Positions 1 through 6,306 of a stretch of 11,745 bases of DNA are shown in pieces (position 1 is the stretch's first letter; each line of letters starts with the position of its first letter). Below the pieces are notes generated by a model that had not been told where the DNA came from, ran no database searches, and saw nothing but the letters and a program-made list of their open reading frames with translations. The stretch is from Deltaproteobacteria bacterium (GTDB taxonomy: Bacteria; Desulfobacterota; Desulfobacteria; Desulfobacterales; C00003060): contig JAFDFO010000046.1 in assembly GCA_019309815.1 (NCBI GenBank), positions 1 to 11,745 on the forward strand. The letters run 5' to 3'. A program made the translations under genes and the position numbers.

Positions 1-420
1 AGAGCAGGAAGCGACTCTTTAACCGTGCAAGTGGAGGTGTGTGTGCATCTGCACAGGACTGTTCAGGCCATCAAGGCCTTGGGCGTGAAGGCAGCTGTGG
101 CACTCAATCCGGCAACCCCGGTTTCAGCCCTTGAACTCATCCTGGAAGACGTGGACATGGTCCTTATTATGAGCGTTAACCCTGGTTTTGGCGGCCAGAC
201 ATTCATTCCGCAGGCGCTCCAGAAGATAGAAGACCTCAAGCCGATGATCGCTGCCAAGAACCCCGACATCCTCATTCAGGTTGACGGGGGGATTAACCAC
301 GAGACTATCCGGTCTGTGGCAAGGGCAGGTGCGGACGTTTTCGTGGCAGGCTCGGCGATCTTTGGCAGCTCTGATTACGGGAAGACGATCGGAGAGTTCC
401 GTTTGCTCTTAGAGGGATAA
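1..420 (+). CDS. rpe: Ribulose-phosphate 3-epimerase, 3' part (5' end outside window)
   Basis: Interconverts D-ribulose 5-phosphate and D-xylulose 5-phosphate in the cytosolic pentose phosphate pathway. The frame is open from base 1 (RAGSDSLTVQ...), so the gene begins upstream; the first possible internal start, GTG at 25, is not the true start. Visible family signatures are HLHRT, ALNPATP, LIMSVNPGFGGQ (phosphate-binding loop region), VDGGI with the metal-binding aspartate (codon 283-285), and AGADVFVAGSAIF near the C-terminus. About 139 codons are present of the usual ~220, so the first third, with the other metal ligands, is missing. The normally conserved HxEA segment before HLHRT reads QVEV here. 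A terminator follows at 447, so this is probably the last gene of its operon. Recognition is secure. Confidence 0.95.
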   Translation, partial: RAGSDSLTVQVEVCVHLHRTVQAIKALGVKAAVALNPATPVSALELILEDVDMVLIMSVNPGFGGQTFIPQALQKIEDLKPMIAAKNPDILIQVDGGINHETIRSVARAGADVFVAGSAIFGSSDYGKTIGEFRLLLEG

Positions 421-446
421 AGGGTGAGTGTCGGAAACTCTCTGCC

Positions 447-472
447 TGCGGCTGCGCGCGCCGCATTTTCTA
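447..472 (+). terminator. Rho-independent terminator after rpe
   Basis: TGCGGC (447-452) pairs perfectly with GCCGCA (460-465) around a 7-base loop, followed directly by TTTTCTATT. The hairpin starts 27 bases after the rpe stop. It separates rpe from recQ. The remaining spacer to 690 holds no convincing gene, and I found only a weak promoter-like pair (TTGTTC 541-546, TAAAAT 566-571, 19-base gap). Confidence 0.7.
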
Positions 473-689
473 TTCCGACCATCTCATGGGAGGATCGCCC
501 CTCTCATGCTTTCCTACACTTATTCGCTTACTAATTCCGGTTGTTCCTCTGTGTTATGACCGCACTAAAATAGTAGCATTCCTCAAAAGAGTTCATGCTA
601 ATGATACAAATGTTACAGTGTCCGCTGTCTTCTATCCAAGAGAGTGCGGTGTCCCGAATGCAAAAACCCCGTTTCTTACTTCATGACCC

Positions 690-2633
690 ATGTCTACTCG
701 ACCGGAGATGATGCTTCAAGAGTCGCTTCACCAACAGTTTGGTTTTCAACACTTCTTAAAAGGCCAGGAGGAAGTGGTTCGGAGGGTATTGGCATCCGAG
801 TCGGCTGTGGCCATATTTCCCACAGGCGCCGGCAAATCCCTGTGTTATCAGCTACCGGCACTTCATCTGCCAGGCATTACCCTGGTGGTCTCTCCCCTGT
901 TGTCCCTGATGAAAGATCAGCTCGATTTTCTGGTGTCGAAAAACATCCCCGCGGCCAAGCTAGATTCGACCATGACACGGGAAGATTACGTCGCCACGCT
1001 TCAAGCAGCGAAAAAAGGGGACGTGAAAATCCTCATGATCTCGGTGGAGCGATTTAAAAACGAACAGTTCAGGCTTAATCTCAGCAAGCTGAACATTTCA
1101 CTCTTGGTGGTAGATGAAGCTCATTGTATCTCAGAGTGGGGGCACAATTTCAGGCCGGATTATCTCAAGATACCCACATACCAGAAAGAATTTAATATAC
1201 GTCAGGTGTTATTGCTAACTGCGACCGCTACCCCCCAAGTCGCCGACGATATGTGCCGAAGGTTTGATATTCCAAAGAAAAACATCTTCACAACGGGGTT
1301 TTTCAGGAAAAATCTTTGCCTCAGAGTCGTTCCCACCATCGAGGAGGAAAAGACCAAGGCCTTGACCGATGTGCTGTCGGAACCGCCTCTCGGCCCTTCC
1401 ATCGTGTATGTGATTCGGCAGAGGACCGCGGAGAGAGTCTCGGAAATCCTGTCAGACAAAGGATTCAATGCGGCCCCTTACCACGCAGGAATGAAATCAG
1501 AGGAACGAGAAGCAATTCAAAACCGGTTTATGGCGGGCCGGCTTGGGATCGTCGTCGCTACCATCGCATTCGGCATGGGTATCGACAAGCATGATATCCG
1601 GAAAGTGGTGCATTACGATCTCCCCAAATCCATCGAAAGTTATAGCCAGGAAATCGGTCGCGCAGGGCGGGACGGCAATCAATCGGTATGCAGTGTGCTG
1701 GGGAACCAGGGCAGTGTGCCGGTACTCGAAAATTTTGTCTATGGTGACACGCCTGAAAGGAGGGGGCTCCAACATGCATTGAAGATGATTAAGAGCTGCT
1801 CCGAGGGGCTTCTCGAGATCCGATTGTTTGAATTATCGCATGATGCTGATATTCGGATGCTGCCACTGAAAACCCTGCTCGTCTACCTGGAAATCGAGAA
1901 TATTATCAAACCGAAGTACGTATATTTTGAGAATTATCCGTTTAGATTCATAAAAGCAGAGGATGAAATTGTTGAATGCTTTCAAGATGAGCGAAAGCAA
2001 TTTGTTCAAACCCTCTTTGCACAATCGAAAACGGGAAGGGTCTGGACACATCCGGATATTGAGGCCATCATGTCCACCACGGGATCGGGAAGGGAGAGAG
2101 TTTTGACGGCGCTGGATTATTTCGATGAAAAGGGATGGATTGAATTGAGACCAAAATCGAGCGTCGAGGTATTTGAAGTCCTGAACTCAGATTTTGACGT
2201 CAGTGACACCACCAATTGGCTTTTGGACTTGTTCACGTCGCGAGAATCGTTTGAGGTCAAACGCATTCAGCAGATGATCCGGTTTTTTGAAGAATCGTCA
2301 TGTTTGGCCGACGGCCTTTCCACCTATTTTGGAGAAACGCTGAACCATCCATGTGGCGTTTGCTCGGCATGTCAGGCCATGGAACCAATCAGATTCCCTT
2401 CCGTTGAATATCGCTCTTTGGCCGAACTGGATTTTGATTCAATATGTGAACCGATATTTGACAACATTGATCCGGTTGCCTCAAAAACGCTTATTACGCG
2501 ATTCCTGTGCGGGATCAACACGCCGAACCTATCGAAGAAAAAGGCAAAGACAGTGAAAAATTTTGGACGGTTAGCGGCATACCCGTATAGGGTCGTTTTG
2601 AATTGGGTCGATGAAAACAAACGAGTTCCATGA
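690..2633 (+). CDS. RecQ-family ATP-dependent DNA helicase (no HRDC domain)
   Basis: A 3'-5' superfamily 2 DNA helicase, expected to unwind recombination and repair intermediates. In the 647-residue product, in order: Q motif (FGFQHFLKGQ, 17-26), Walker A PTGAGKS (44-50), DEAH (142-145) with the RecQ aromatic-rich loop CISEWGHNFRPDY (146-158), TATAT motif III (177-181), motif V AFGMGID (293-299) and motif VI QEIGRAGRDG (320-329). The RQC zinc site keeps four cysteines (C538, C555, C558, C561). Past ~570 there is no HRDC domain, only ~75 residues I cannot assign. ATG 690 is the first start after an in-frame TGA at 684-686; no clear Shine-Dalgarno precedes it, and ATG at 708 or 711 is possible. 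The gene stands alone between rpe and the ATPase, with no nuclease or methylase partner visible. Family assignment is firm; whether it is the housekeeping RecQ or an accessory paralogue is unknown. Confidence 0.93.
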   Translation: MSTRPEMMLQESLHQQFGFQHFLKGQEEVVRRVLASESAVAIFPTGAGKSLCYQLPALHLPGITLVVSPLLSLMKDQLDFLVSKNIPAAKLDSTMTREDYVATLQAAKKGDVKILMISVERFKNEQFRLNLSKLNISLLVVDEAHCISEWGHNFRPDYLKIPTYQKEFNIRQVLLLTATATPQVADDMCRRFDIPKKNIFTTGFFRKNLCLRVVPTIEEEKTKALTDVLSEPPLGPSIVYVIRQRTAERVSEILSDKGFNAAPYHAGMKSEEREAIQNRFMAGRLGIVVATIAFGMGIDKHDIRKVVHYDLPKSIESYSQEIGRAGRDGNQSVCSVLGNQGSVPVLENFVYGDTPERRGLQHALKMIKSCSEGLLEIRLFELSHDADIRMLPLKTLLVYLEIENIIKPKYVYFENYPFRFIKAEDEIVECFQDERKQFVQTLFAQSKTGRVWTHPDIEAIMSTTGSGRERVLTALDYFDEKGWIELRPKSSVEVFEVLNSDFDVSDTTNWLLDLFTSRESFEVKRIQQMIRFFEESSCLADGLSTYFGETLNHPCGVCSACQAMEPIRFPSVEYRSLAELDFDSICEPIFDNIDPVASKTLITRFLCGINTPNLSKKKAKTVKNFGRLAAYPYRVVLNWVDENKRVP

Positions 2634-2663
2634 GTCAAATTGGGGACGATGTCCCCCATTGAC
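2634..2663 (+). terminator. Strong hairpin directly after recQ (terminator or REP-like palindrome)
   Basis: GGGGAC (2642-2647) and GTCCCC (2651-2656) form a perfect 6-bp stem around GAT, extended by GTCAA/TTGAC with one extra base. It begins one base after the recQ stop. No T-run follows, so it is either a non-canonical terminator or a palindromic repeat unit. The remaining spacer, 2664-2850, shows no gene. Confidence 0.45.
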
Positions 2664-2857
2664 AGGCTTTGACGACGTGTAGATGGAAATGGCTGTATGT
2701 GTTGTGCACGTTCAGCACGACCGTTCTCTCTTTCGGCTTCAATTGAGAAACTTAGTTTTTTAGGGGCCCGCTGCTTCCTCTATTGAGTATCAAGTCTTCG
2801 GCCGGAAGGTTGAAGTGCCATGGACGGCCGCTATTTCACAATTTGGAATTCCCTCTT

Positions 2858-2917
2858 GCATTATGCAGATAAGCGTTATGCTATATTGCGTAATGCAAAT
2901 CTGCGTAATGGAGGATG
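2858..2917 (+). repeat. Four 15-bp tandem repeats with GCRTWATGC cores upstream of the ATPase gene
   Basis: Units start at 2858, 2873, 2888 and 2903, exactly 15 bases apart. Their first nine bases are GCATTATGC, GCGTTATGC, GCGTAATGC and GCGTAATGG; the other six bases of each unit vary. The first core is a perfect odd palindrome (GCAT-T-ATGC). The last unit runs into the GGAGG Shine-Dalgarno (2910-2914) and start codon of the ATPase. Identical spacing with conserved half-palindromes suggests protein-binding sites (operators or iterons). That function is inference. Confidence 0.75.
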
Positions 2918-2920
2918 CTG

Positions 2921-3769
2921 ATGAATCCTTTTTACTATGGACAAATCGTAAAAAAGGCCGATTTCTGCCGCCGACCGGAATTGGATAGAAAATTGGCCGG
3001 CAGCATAAAAAGAGGGCAAAATGTCTATATCCAAGGCGAAAGGCGCACCGGCAAAACATCGCTGATCTGTGAAACTATCCGCAAATTGAAAAAGCACAGA
3101 ATGATCTATGTGGATCTACTGGAGGTCAAATCCTCAGACGACTTTTTGAAACGGATCGTCACGGCCATCATTGCGATGGAACACACCGCTGGATTTGTGG
3201 AGAGAGTATTCCAAGAATTATCTCACATCAGACCCGTTGCATCTGTCGACCCGATAACGGGTTTGCCCACTCTTTCGTTGGATTCTTCAGTTGAACTCAA
3301 ACCTGATTCGATCCCCGGTGTTGTTGACCTCATATCATCTTACCACTCCAAGGCGAAACCGATAGTCGTTGTCTTGGACGAATTCCAAGATATTCTGAAT
3401 TTGAAGGACGCTCGCCAAACCCTGGCCCTGCTGAGAAGCAGGGTCCAGTTTCAATCGGGAATTCCTTATGTCTTTGCGGGAAGCATCCGCAATGAAATGG
3501 ACCGAATTTTCAATGATCCGGACAGTGCTTTTTTTAAGTCGGCTGTGCCGATCCACGTCGGCCCGATAGACAAAGACACGTTTCAGAAGTTCATCATCAA
3601 CAAGTTTGGGACCGAAAAGAGACATATAACCGCTGAATCACTGAATACAGTATTTGCCATCTGTTTCAATATGCCAGGGGACATACAGCAGCTGTGCAGC
3701 GGATTATGGGATACGACTTCCCATGGGGACAATATTTCCGACGAGCACATACCCATGGCGCTGAAATAG
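2921..3769 (+). CDS. Archaeal-type AAA ATPase, N-terminal ATPase part, ended by an in-frame TAG
   Basis: A P-loop ATPase of the archaeal ATPase / AAA_ATPase domain 2 family, whose members usually carry a C-terminal winged helix and have no settled role. Residues are numbered from ATG 2921, chosen over ATG 2915 because GGAGG at 2910-2914 is six bases away. Walker A GERRTGKT is at 39-46, Walker B IVVVLDEFQDI at 148-158, and a sensor-like FAGS segment at 185-188. The conserved MPGDIQQLCSGLW segment is at 251-263. Translation stops after 282 residues at TAG 3767-3769, but the same frame continues with the expected C-terminal domain (next entry). An unbroken protein would be 371 codons. The 15-bp array immediately upstream may control it. 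The ATPase core looks intact; without the winged helix the product is probably impaired unless the amber codon is read through. The gene looks accessory. Confidence 0.8.
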   Translation: MNPFYYGQIVKKADFCRRPELDRKLAGSIKRGQNVYIQGERRTGKTSLICETIRKLKKHRMIYVDLLEVKSSDDFLKRIVTAIIAMEHTAGFVERVFQELSHIRPVASVDPITGLPTLSLDSSVELKPDSIPGVVDLISSYHSKAKPIVVVLDEFQDILNLKDARQTLALLRSRVQFQSGIPYVFAGSIRNEMDRIFNDPDSAFFKSAVPIHVGPIDKDTFQKFIINKFGTEKRHITAESLNTVFAICFNMPGDIQQLCSGLWDTTSHGDNISDEHIPMALK

Positions 3770-4036
3770 ATTTTTGCCCATGAACTGAAAGGGTATGAAA
3801 CCATTCTCAAGATCGTGACCAAACAGCAACTAAAACTGCTGACAGCCATGGCTAAACATGGCGGTAAGGCCCCCATGTCGTCAGAGTTCCTGAAAAACTC
3901 AGGAATCGCTCAGGCATCTTCTGTTCAAAGAGCACTGAACAGACTACTGCAGCTCAGAATCCTATTCCATCACGAAAAAGAATACAGGTTCGTGAATCCC
4001 TTTTTCAGAGCCTGGCTTCTTCATAAGAAATTGTAG
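3770..4036 (+). pseudogene. Winged-helix C-terminus of the same ATPase, stranded behind the amber codon
   Basis: After TAG 3767-3769, 88 sense codons continue in the same frame to a second TAG at 4034-4036. They match the usual end of the family: FAHELKGYETI, a helix-turn-helix-like stretch (QLKLLTAMAKHGGKAP to SVQRALNRLL) and the hallmark VNPFFRAWLL. No frameshift has accumulated, so the break is a single nonsense codon. It could be a recent mutation, a sequencing or assembly error, or a site of readthrough. A separate start at GTG 3815 lacks a Shine-Dalgarno and would skip the domain's beginning, so independent expression is unlikely. Confidence 0.8.
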
Positions 4037-4329
4037 CCCAATAGATAGAAGCTCATCAACATCCGCAAGATGGATCCATCAAAGCACAAGGTCATGCTAG
4101 ATCGCCTTATGAGCGTTCTGGCGTCTTGAGGCTCAAATACAAGTGGTGAAAAAGGCGCTCGTGGTTTATAAGGCAGCGGAAAAGGCGGTATCAGGCAGTG
4201 AGAAACTGTGACGAGGAACAAGGATTTGCGTCAAGAAGGTTATAAGGTATGGTGCTGGATATCGGGTGGGTTTTTGGTAGTTTTCAAGGGGGTTCGTAGG
4301 GGATAAGTAGCTCATAGTAGAGATAAAAA
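4037..4329. other. Gene-free stretch between ATPase and tRNA-Sec, possible decayed ORF
   Basis: I see no complete gene on either strand. Two short open stretches in different plus-strand frames (MDPSKHKVMLDRLMSVLAS from 4070; EAQIQVVKKALVVYKAAEKA from about 4129) look mildly protein-like and could be remnants of one frameshifted gene. This is weak. No copy of the tRNA 3' end, such as an integrase would leave, was found here. Confidence 0.3.
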
Positions 4330-4427
4330 TGGCGGAAGTGCATGGGAATCGAACCCACCTAGGACGGTTTTAGCGCCCCACACCGGATTTGAAGTCCGGG
4401 AGCCCCACCAGTGAGCTATCCACTTCC
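4330..4427 (-). tRNA. selC: tRNA-Sec (anticodon TCA)
   Basis: Selenocysteine tRNA, charged with serine and converted to Sec, which decodes UGA in selenoprotein mRNAs with SelB. On the minus strand it starts GGAAGTGG (5' end at 4427) and ends CACTTCC-G-CCA, with CCA encoded at 4330-4332. The anticodon TCA is at 4390-4392 in a CTTCAAA loop closed by CCGGA/TCCGG. A long extra arm and a GTTCGATT T-loop follow. The length of 98 nt with CCA and G at the discriminator position fit bacterial tRNA-Sec. Seven acceptor pairs are clear; the eighth position appears to be G opposite G, which is unusual. A T-run (minus-strand TTTTTATCT, 4321-4329) immediately follows CCA and probably ends transcription. No selA, selB or selD is in the window. 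Confidence 0.95.
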
Positions 4428-4441
4428 GCAAGCCACGGGAA

Positions 4442-4469
4442 ATATTATTTCATTTCCGTATCGTGTCAA
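4442..4469 (-). promoter_or_regulatory. Sigma-70-type promoter of tRNA-Sec
   Basis: Read on the minus strand: TTGACA (4469-4464), a 16-base spacer, then TAATAT (4447-4442). The -35 is a perfect consensus and the -10 matches four of six positions. The -10 ends 14 bases before the mature tRNA 5' end, leaving a short 5' leader for RNase P to remove. Confidence 0.8.
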
Positions 4470-4559
4470 TCATTTTTTTCGTGTTTCATAATGATTTTCG
4501 GACGATGTAGTGTAGTAAAAACGCGCGATATAAGCAATTAGTGAAAGAATCTATTTAGT

Positions 4560-4698
4560 GTTCATCCAGAAACGGGAGGTTTTATCCCAAGGCAAGGCCG
4601 CACAAAGGTCACTACCGCAGGGGCAAGAACGCTGCGTTGAGGATAGAAACCTGCGGAGAACGCAGGGTTGAGGCAAAAGATCCCGTTTATGGACGAAC
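4560..4698 (+). promoter_or_regulatory. Candidate structured leader RNA upstream of the peptidase gene
   Basis: The ends of this 139-base segment pair: 4560-4577 (GTTCATCCAGAAACGGGA) with 4681-4698 (TCCCGTTTATGGACGAAC), 16 of 18 positions, extended inward by TTTT/AAAA. Inside, CCGCAGG (4615-4621) is the exact complement of CCTGCGG (4650-4656), and CTGCGTT (4632-4638) of AACGCAG (4659-4665). These two pairings interleave, so they form either a pseudoknot or alternatives to the local hairpins 4616-4620/4632-4636 and 4650-4655/4661-4666. The outer stem ends six bases before the GGAGG of the peptidase gene. This is riboswitch-like architecture, but it matches no class I recognise. A small inverted-repeat (MITE-like) element is the alternative. 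Confidence 0.45.
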
Positions 4699-4718
4699 GC
4701 CAGGGGAGGGGATAAGAC

Positions 4719-5876
4719 ATGGTTAATCCTAACCGTCTTGCTGAAGTCTTTAAGACGCTTGTTGAAATAGACAGTGTGTCGAGAAAAGAGGGTGCTGTTG
4801 CAAAGGCCCTACAGGAGACATTCGAAGCCCTCGGCGCGGACGTCGTTGTCGATGGGGCGGGCCTAAAGGTGGACGGTGATACCGGCAACATTATCGCAAC
4901 CTTCAAGGGGTTTCAGGCGGACGGGGTTCCTCTGCTGCTCAATGCCCACATGGATACGGTCGAGCCGGGAGAACAGGTCAAGGTCATATTCTCAGATGGA
5001 ATTTTCAAAAGCGATGGATCGACGATCCTTGGGGCCGATGACAAGTCGGCGTTGGCTGTTATTATCGAAACGATCACGACACTTCACGAAAACAAACTCC
5101 CGTACGGACCTTTAGAGGTGGTGGTCACAGTTTGCGAGGAAGTTGGCCTTTTGGGGGCAAAGCATTTGGATTATTCGTTGATCAAAGCCAAGTACGGTTA
5201 CAGCCTGGACGCCACTGACACAGAAGGGATTGTGACCCGAGCCCCGGCCGCAAATCACGTCGAGTTCAAGGTTTACGGTCGGGATGCACATGCCGGTGCA
5301 GCCCCTGAAAAGGGGATCAACGCCATACATCTGGCCAGCCGGGCAATCTCGGACGTTCAAGTTGGACGTATTGACGAGGAGACCACCGCCAATATCGGCT
5401 TGATCAAGGGGGGCCAGGCCACCAATATTGTACCTTCCTTGGTAACGGTGTCTGGCGAAGTGCGCAGCCACAGCCCCGAGAAGCTGGAAGAAGAGACCCA
5501 AAGAATGATCACAACTTTCGAAGGTCATGTTTCGGGCTACAGAGAGTCATTTCCCTCGGATGACGGACTTCCCAAGCTCGAAGTAGACGTTCGCCAGGAT
5601 TTCTCCGTCTTGAATATTCCGCACGAGCATCCTGTTGTCACAATGGCGGCAGAGGCCGCGGCCAGTCTGGGACGGAAGATGGAGATTAAGACCAGTGGAG
5701 GTGGGAGTGATGCGAACATCTTCTTTGGCCACGGGATTGTTGCCGGTATCCTTGGTACGGGCATGAAGGATATGCACACGGTACGGGAGTCGATTGCACT
5801 CGAGGACATGGTCAAGTCAGCAGAGCTTCTCCTTGAGATCGTCCAACTTCACGCCAAGACAGGAAGGCATAGTTGA
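4719..5876 (+). CDS. PepT-like M20-family zinc peptidase
   Basis: A cytosolic di-zinc aminopeptidase of the M20/M25/M40 family, nearest to the PepT-like tripeptidase group. It is expected to remove N-terminal residues from short peptides. The 385 residues show the whole metal-site set: H77 and D79 in NAHMDT, bridging D107 in GADDKSA, catalytic E140 with ligand E141 in CEEVGLLGA, D164 in SLDATD, and H353 in DMHTVRE. The dimerisation (lid) domain lies about 178-295, including GRDAHAGAAPEKGINA. ATG 4719 follows GGAGG at 4705-4709 with a nine-base gap, and the length is normal. A possible structured RNA occupies the leader. The gene is separated from the divergent selC upstream and from higBA downstream (129 bases). 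Exact substrate is unknown; the family call is secure. Confidence 0.93.
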   Translation: MVNPNRLAEVFKTLVEIDSVSRKEGAVAKALQETFEALGADVVVDGAGLKVDGDTGNIIATFKGFQADGVPLLLNAHMDTVEPGEQVKVIFSDGIFKSDGSTILGADDKSALAVIIETITTLHENKLPYGPLEVVVTVCEEVGLLGAKHLDYSLIKAKYGYSLDATDTEGIVTRAPAANHVEFKVYGRDAHAGAAPEKGINAIHLASRAISDVQVGRIDEETTANIGLIKGGQATNIVPSLVTVSGEVRSHSPEKLEEETQRMITTFEGHVSGYRESFPSDDGLPKLEVDVRQDFSVLNIPHEHPVVTMAAEAAASLGRKMEIKTSGGGSDANIFFGHGIVAGILGTGMKDMHTVRESIALEDMVKSAELLLEIVQLHAKTGRHS

Positions 5877-5970
5877 CCTGCACGCTCCAGAAAGCGAAGT
5901 ACTGCCGCAAGCTATGTCTCCGTTGTTTAGGGGAGGGAGGTTCACCCCTTGGTGCTGAGCTGTTTGCCTG

Positions 5971-5999
5971 TTGACCGATATATCGATATATGATAATTA
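5971..5999 (+). promoter_or_regulatory. higBA promoter with a palindromic operator in the spacer
   Basis: TTGACC (5971-5976) and TAATTA (5994-5999) are 17 bases apart. The spacer contains the perfect 14-bp palindrome ATATATCGATATAT (5978-5991). HigA antitoxins normally repress their own promoter, so this palindrome is the natural operator candidate. A start of transcription six or seven bases after the -10 would fall on or beside the higB ATG at 6006. Confidence 0.6.
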
Positions 6000-6005
6000 T
6001 ATGGA

Positions 6006-6296
6006 ATGATCAAAAGCTTTGCCGATAAGGTTGCTCGGGACGTTTACCACGGCACTAACACCAGATATGCAAGGAAACTGCCTCGACAGCTTCACTCTGA
6101 AGCGAGGCGGCTGCTTGACCAAGTCAATGCGTCTCCATCACTGGACTTTCTTCGCACACCACCAGGCAACCGCCTTGAAAAGCTGTCTGGTGATATGCAA
6201 GGGTTTTGGAGTTTGCGAATCAATGAGCGATGGAGAATCATTTTTCGATGGGCGGAAGATGATGCATTAGATGTTAAGATTATCGATTACCATTAG
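6006..6296 (+). CDS. higB: HigB toxin (RelE/ParE superfamily mRNA interferase)
   Basis: The toxin of a type II toxin-antitoxin pair: a small ribosome-dependent RNase that cuts translated mRNA and is neutralised by HigA. The 96-residue length is typical. Family features are the MIKSF start, the LRTPPGNRLEKLSGD stretch (49-63), the basic GFWSLRINERWRIIFRW segment (66-82) with R71, R75 and R77, and the conserved C-terminal DYH (94-96). As usual for higBA, and unlike most toxin-antitoxin pairs, the toxin gene is first. No Shine-Dalgarno precedes ATG 6006, and the predicted transcription start is almost at the ATG, so translation may be leaderless and weak. ATG at 6001 is out of frame and stops at once. 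The higA Shine-Dalgarno overlaps the higB stop. Confidence 0.92.
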   Translation: MIKSFADKVARDVYHGTNTRYARKLPRQLHSEARRLLDQVNASPSLDFLRTPPGNRLEKLSGDMQGFWSLRINERWRIIFRWAEDDALDVKIIDYH

Positions 6297-6303
6297 GAGG
6301 TGA
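6295..6303 (+). promoter_or_regulatory. Perfect Shine-Dalgarno of higA overlapping the higB stop
   Basis: AGGAGGTGA is fully complementary to the 16S rRNA 3' end and sits close before ATG 6307 (GGAGG 6296-6300, six-base gap). The higB stop TAG (6294-6296) overlaps it. This contrasts sharply with the missing site before higB and would favour antitoxin excess from one mRNA. Confidence 0.85.
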
Positions 6304-6306
6304 CCC

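Noticed and set aside
684..686. In-frame TGA just before recQ as a selenocysteine codon, suggested by the nearby tRNA-Sec
   Set aside because: The upstream frame (486-683) does not look like protein, lacks a ribosome site, and RecQ proteins begin at about residue 1 here.
644..1057. Open frame starting MRCPECKNP, resembling a zinc-ribbon protein
   Set aside because: After the first dozen residues it runs inside recQ in another frame and loses any zinc-finger pattern; a shadow of recQ.
2842..2860. Sigma-54 promoter (TGG...TTGCA) before the ATPase
   Set aside because: The spacing between GG and GC is 11 bases instead of 10 and the consensus C-A-C is absent.
2858..2917. CRISPR array
   Set aside because: The 15-base period is far too short for repeat plus spacer, and units are only partly conserved.
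3767..3769. General reassignment of TAG (pyrrolysine code)
   Set aside because: higB, higA, pgpA, thpR and recA all end at TAG at the expected length, so TAG works as a normal stop in this genome.
4021..4221. Minus-strand ORF of 66 codons downstream of the ATPase
   Set aside because: No ribosome site, proline/serine-rich composition without recognisable motifs, and partial overlap with the ATPase C-terminus.
4560..4698. 6S RNA, SRP RNA or a known riboswitch
   Set aside because: No class-defining conserved motifs (for example the SRP GGAAG-GCAG loop, or TPP, FMN, cobalamin or c-di-GMP cores) could be found.
5930..5960. Hairpin AGGGG...CCCCT as a terminator of the peptidase gene
   Set aside because: The stem is only 5 bp with a large loop and no T-run follows.
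6019..6270. Alternative plus-strand frame overlapping higB
   Set aside because: Shadow of higB; the translation has no family resemblance whereas the higB frame does throughout.
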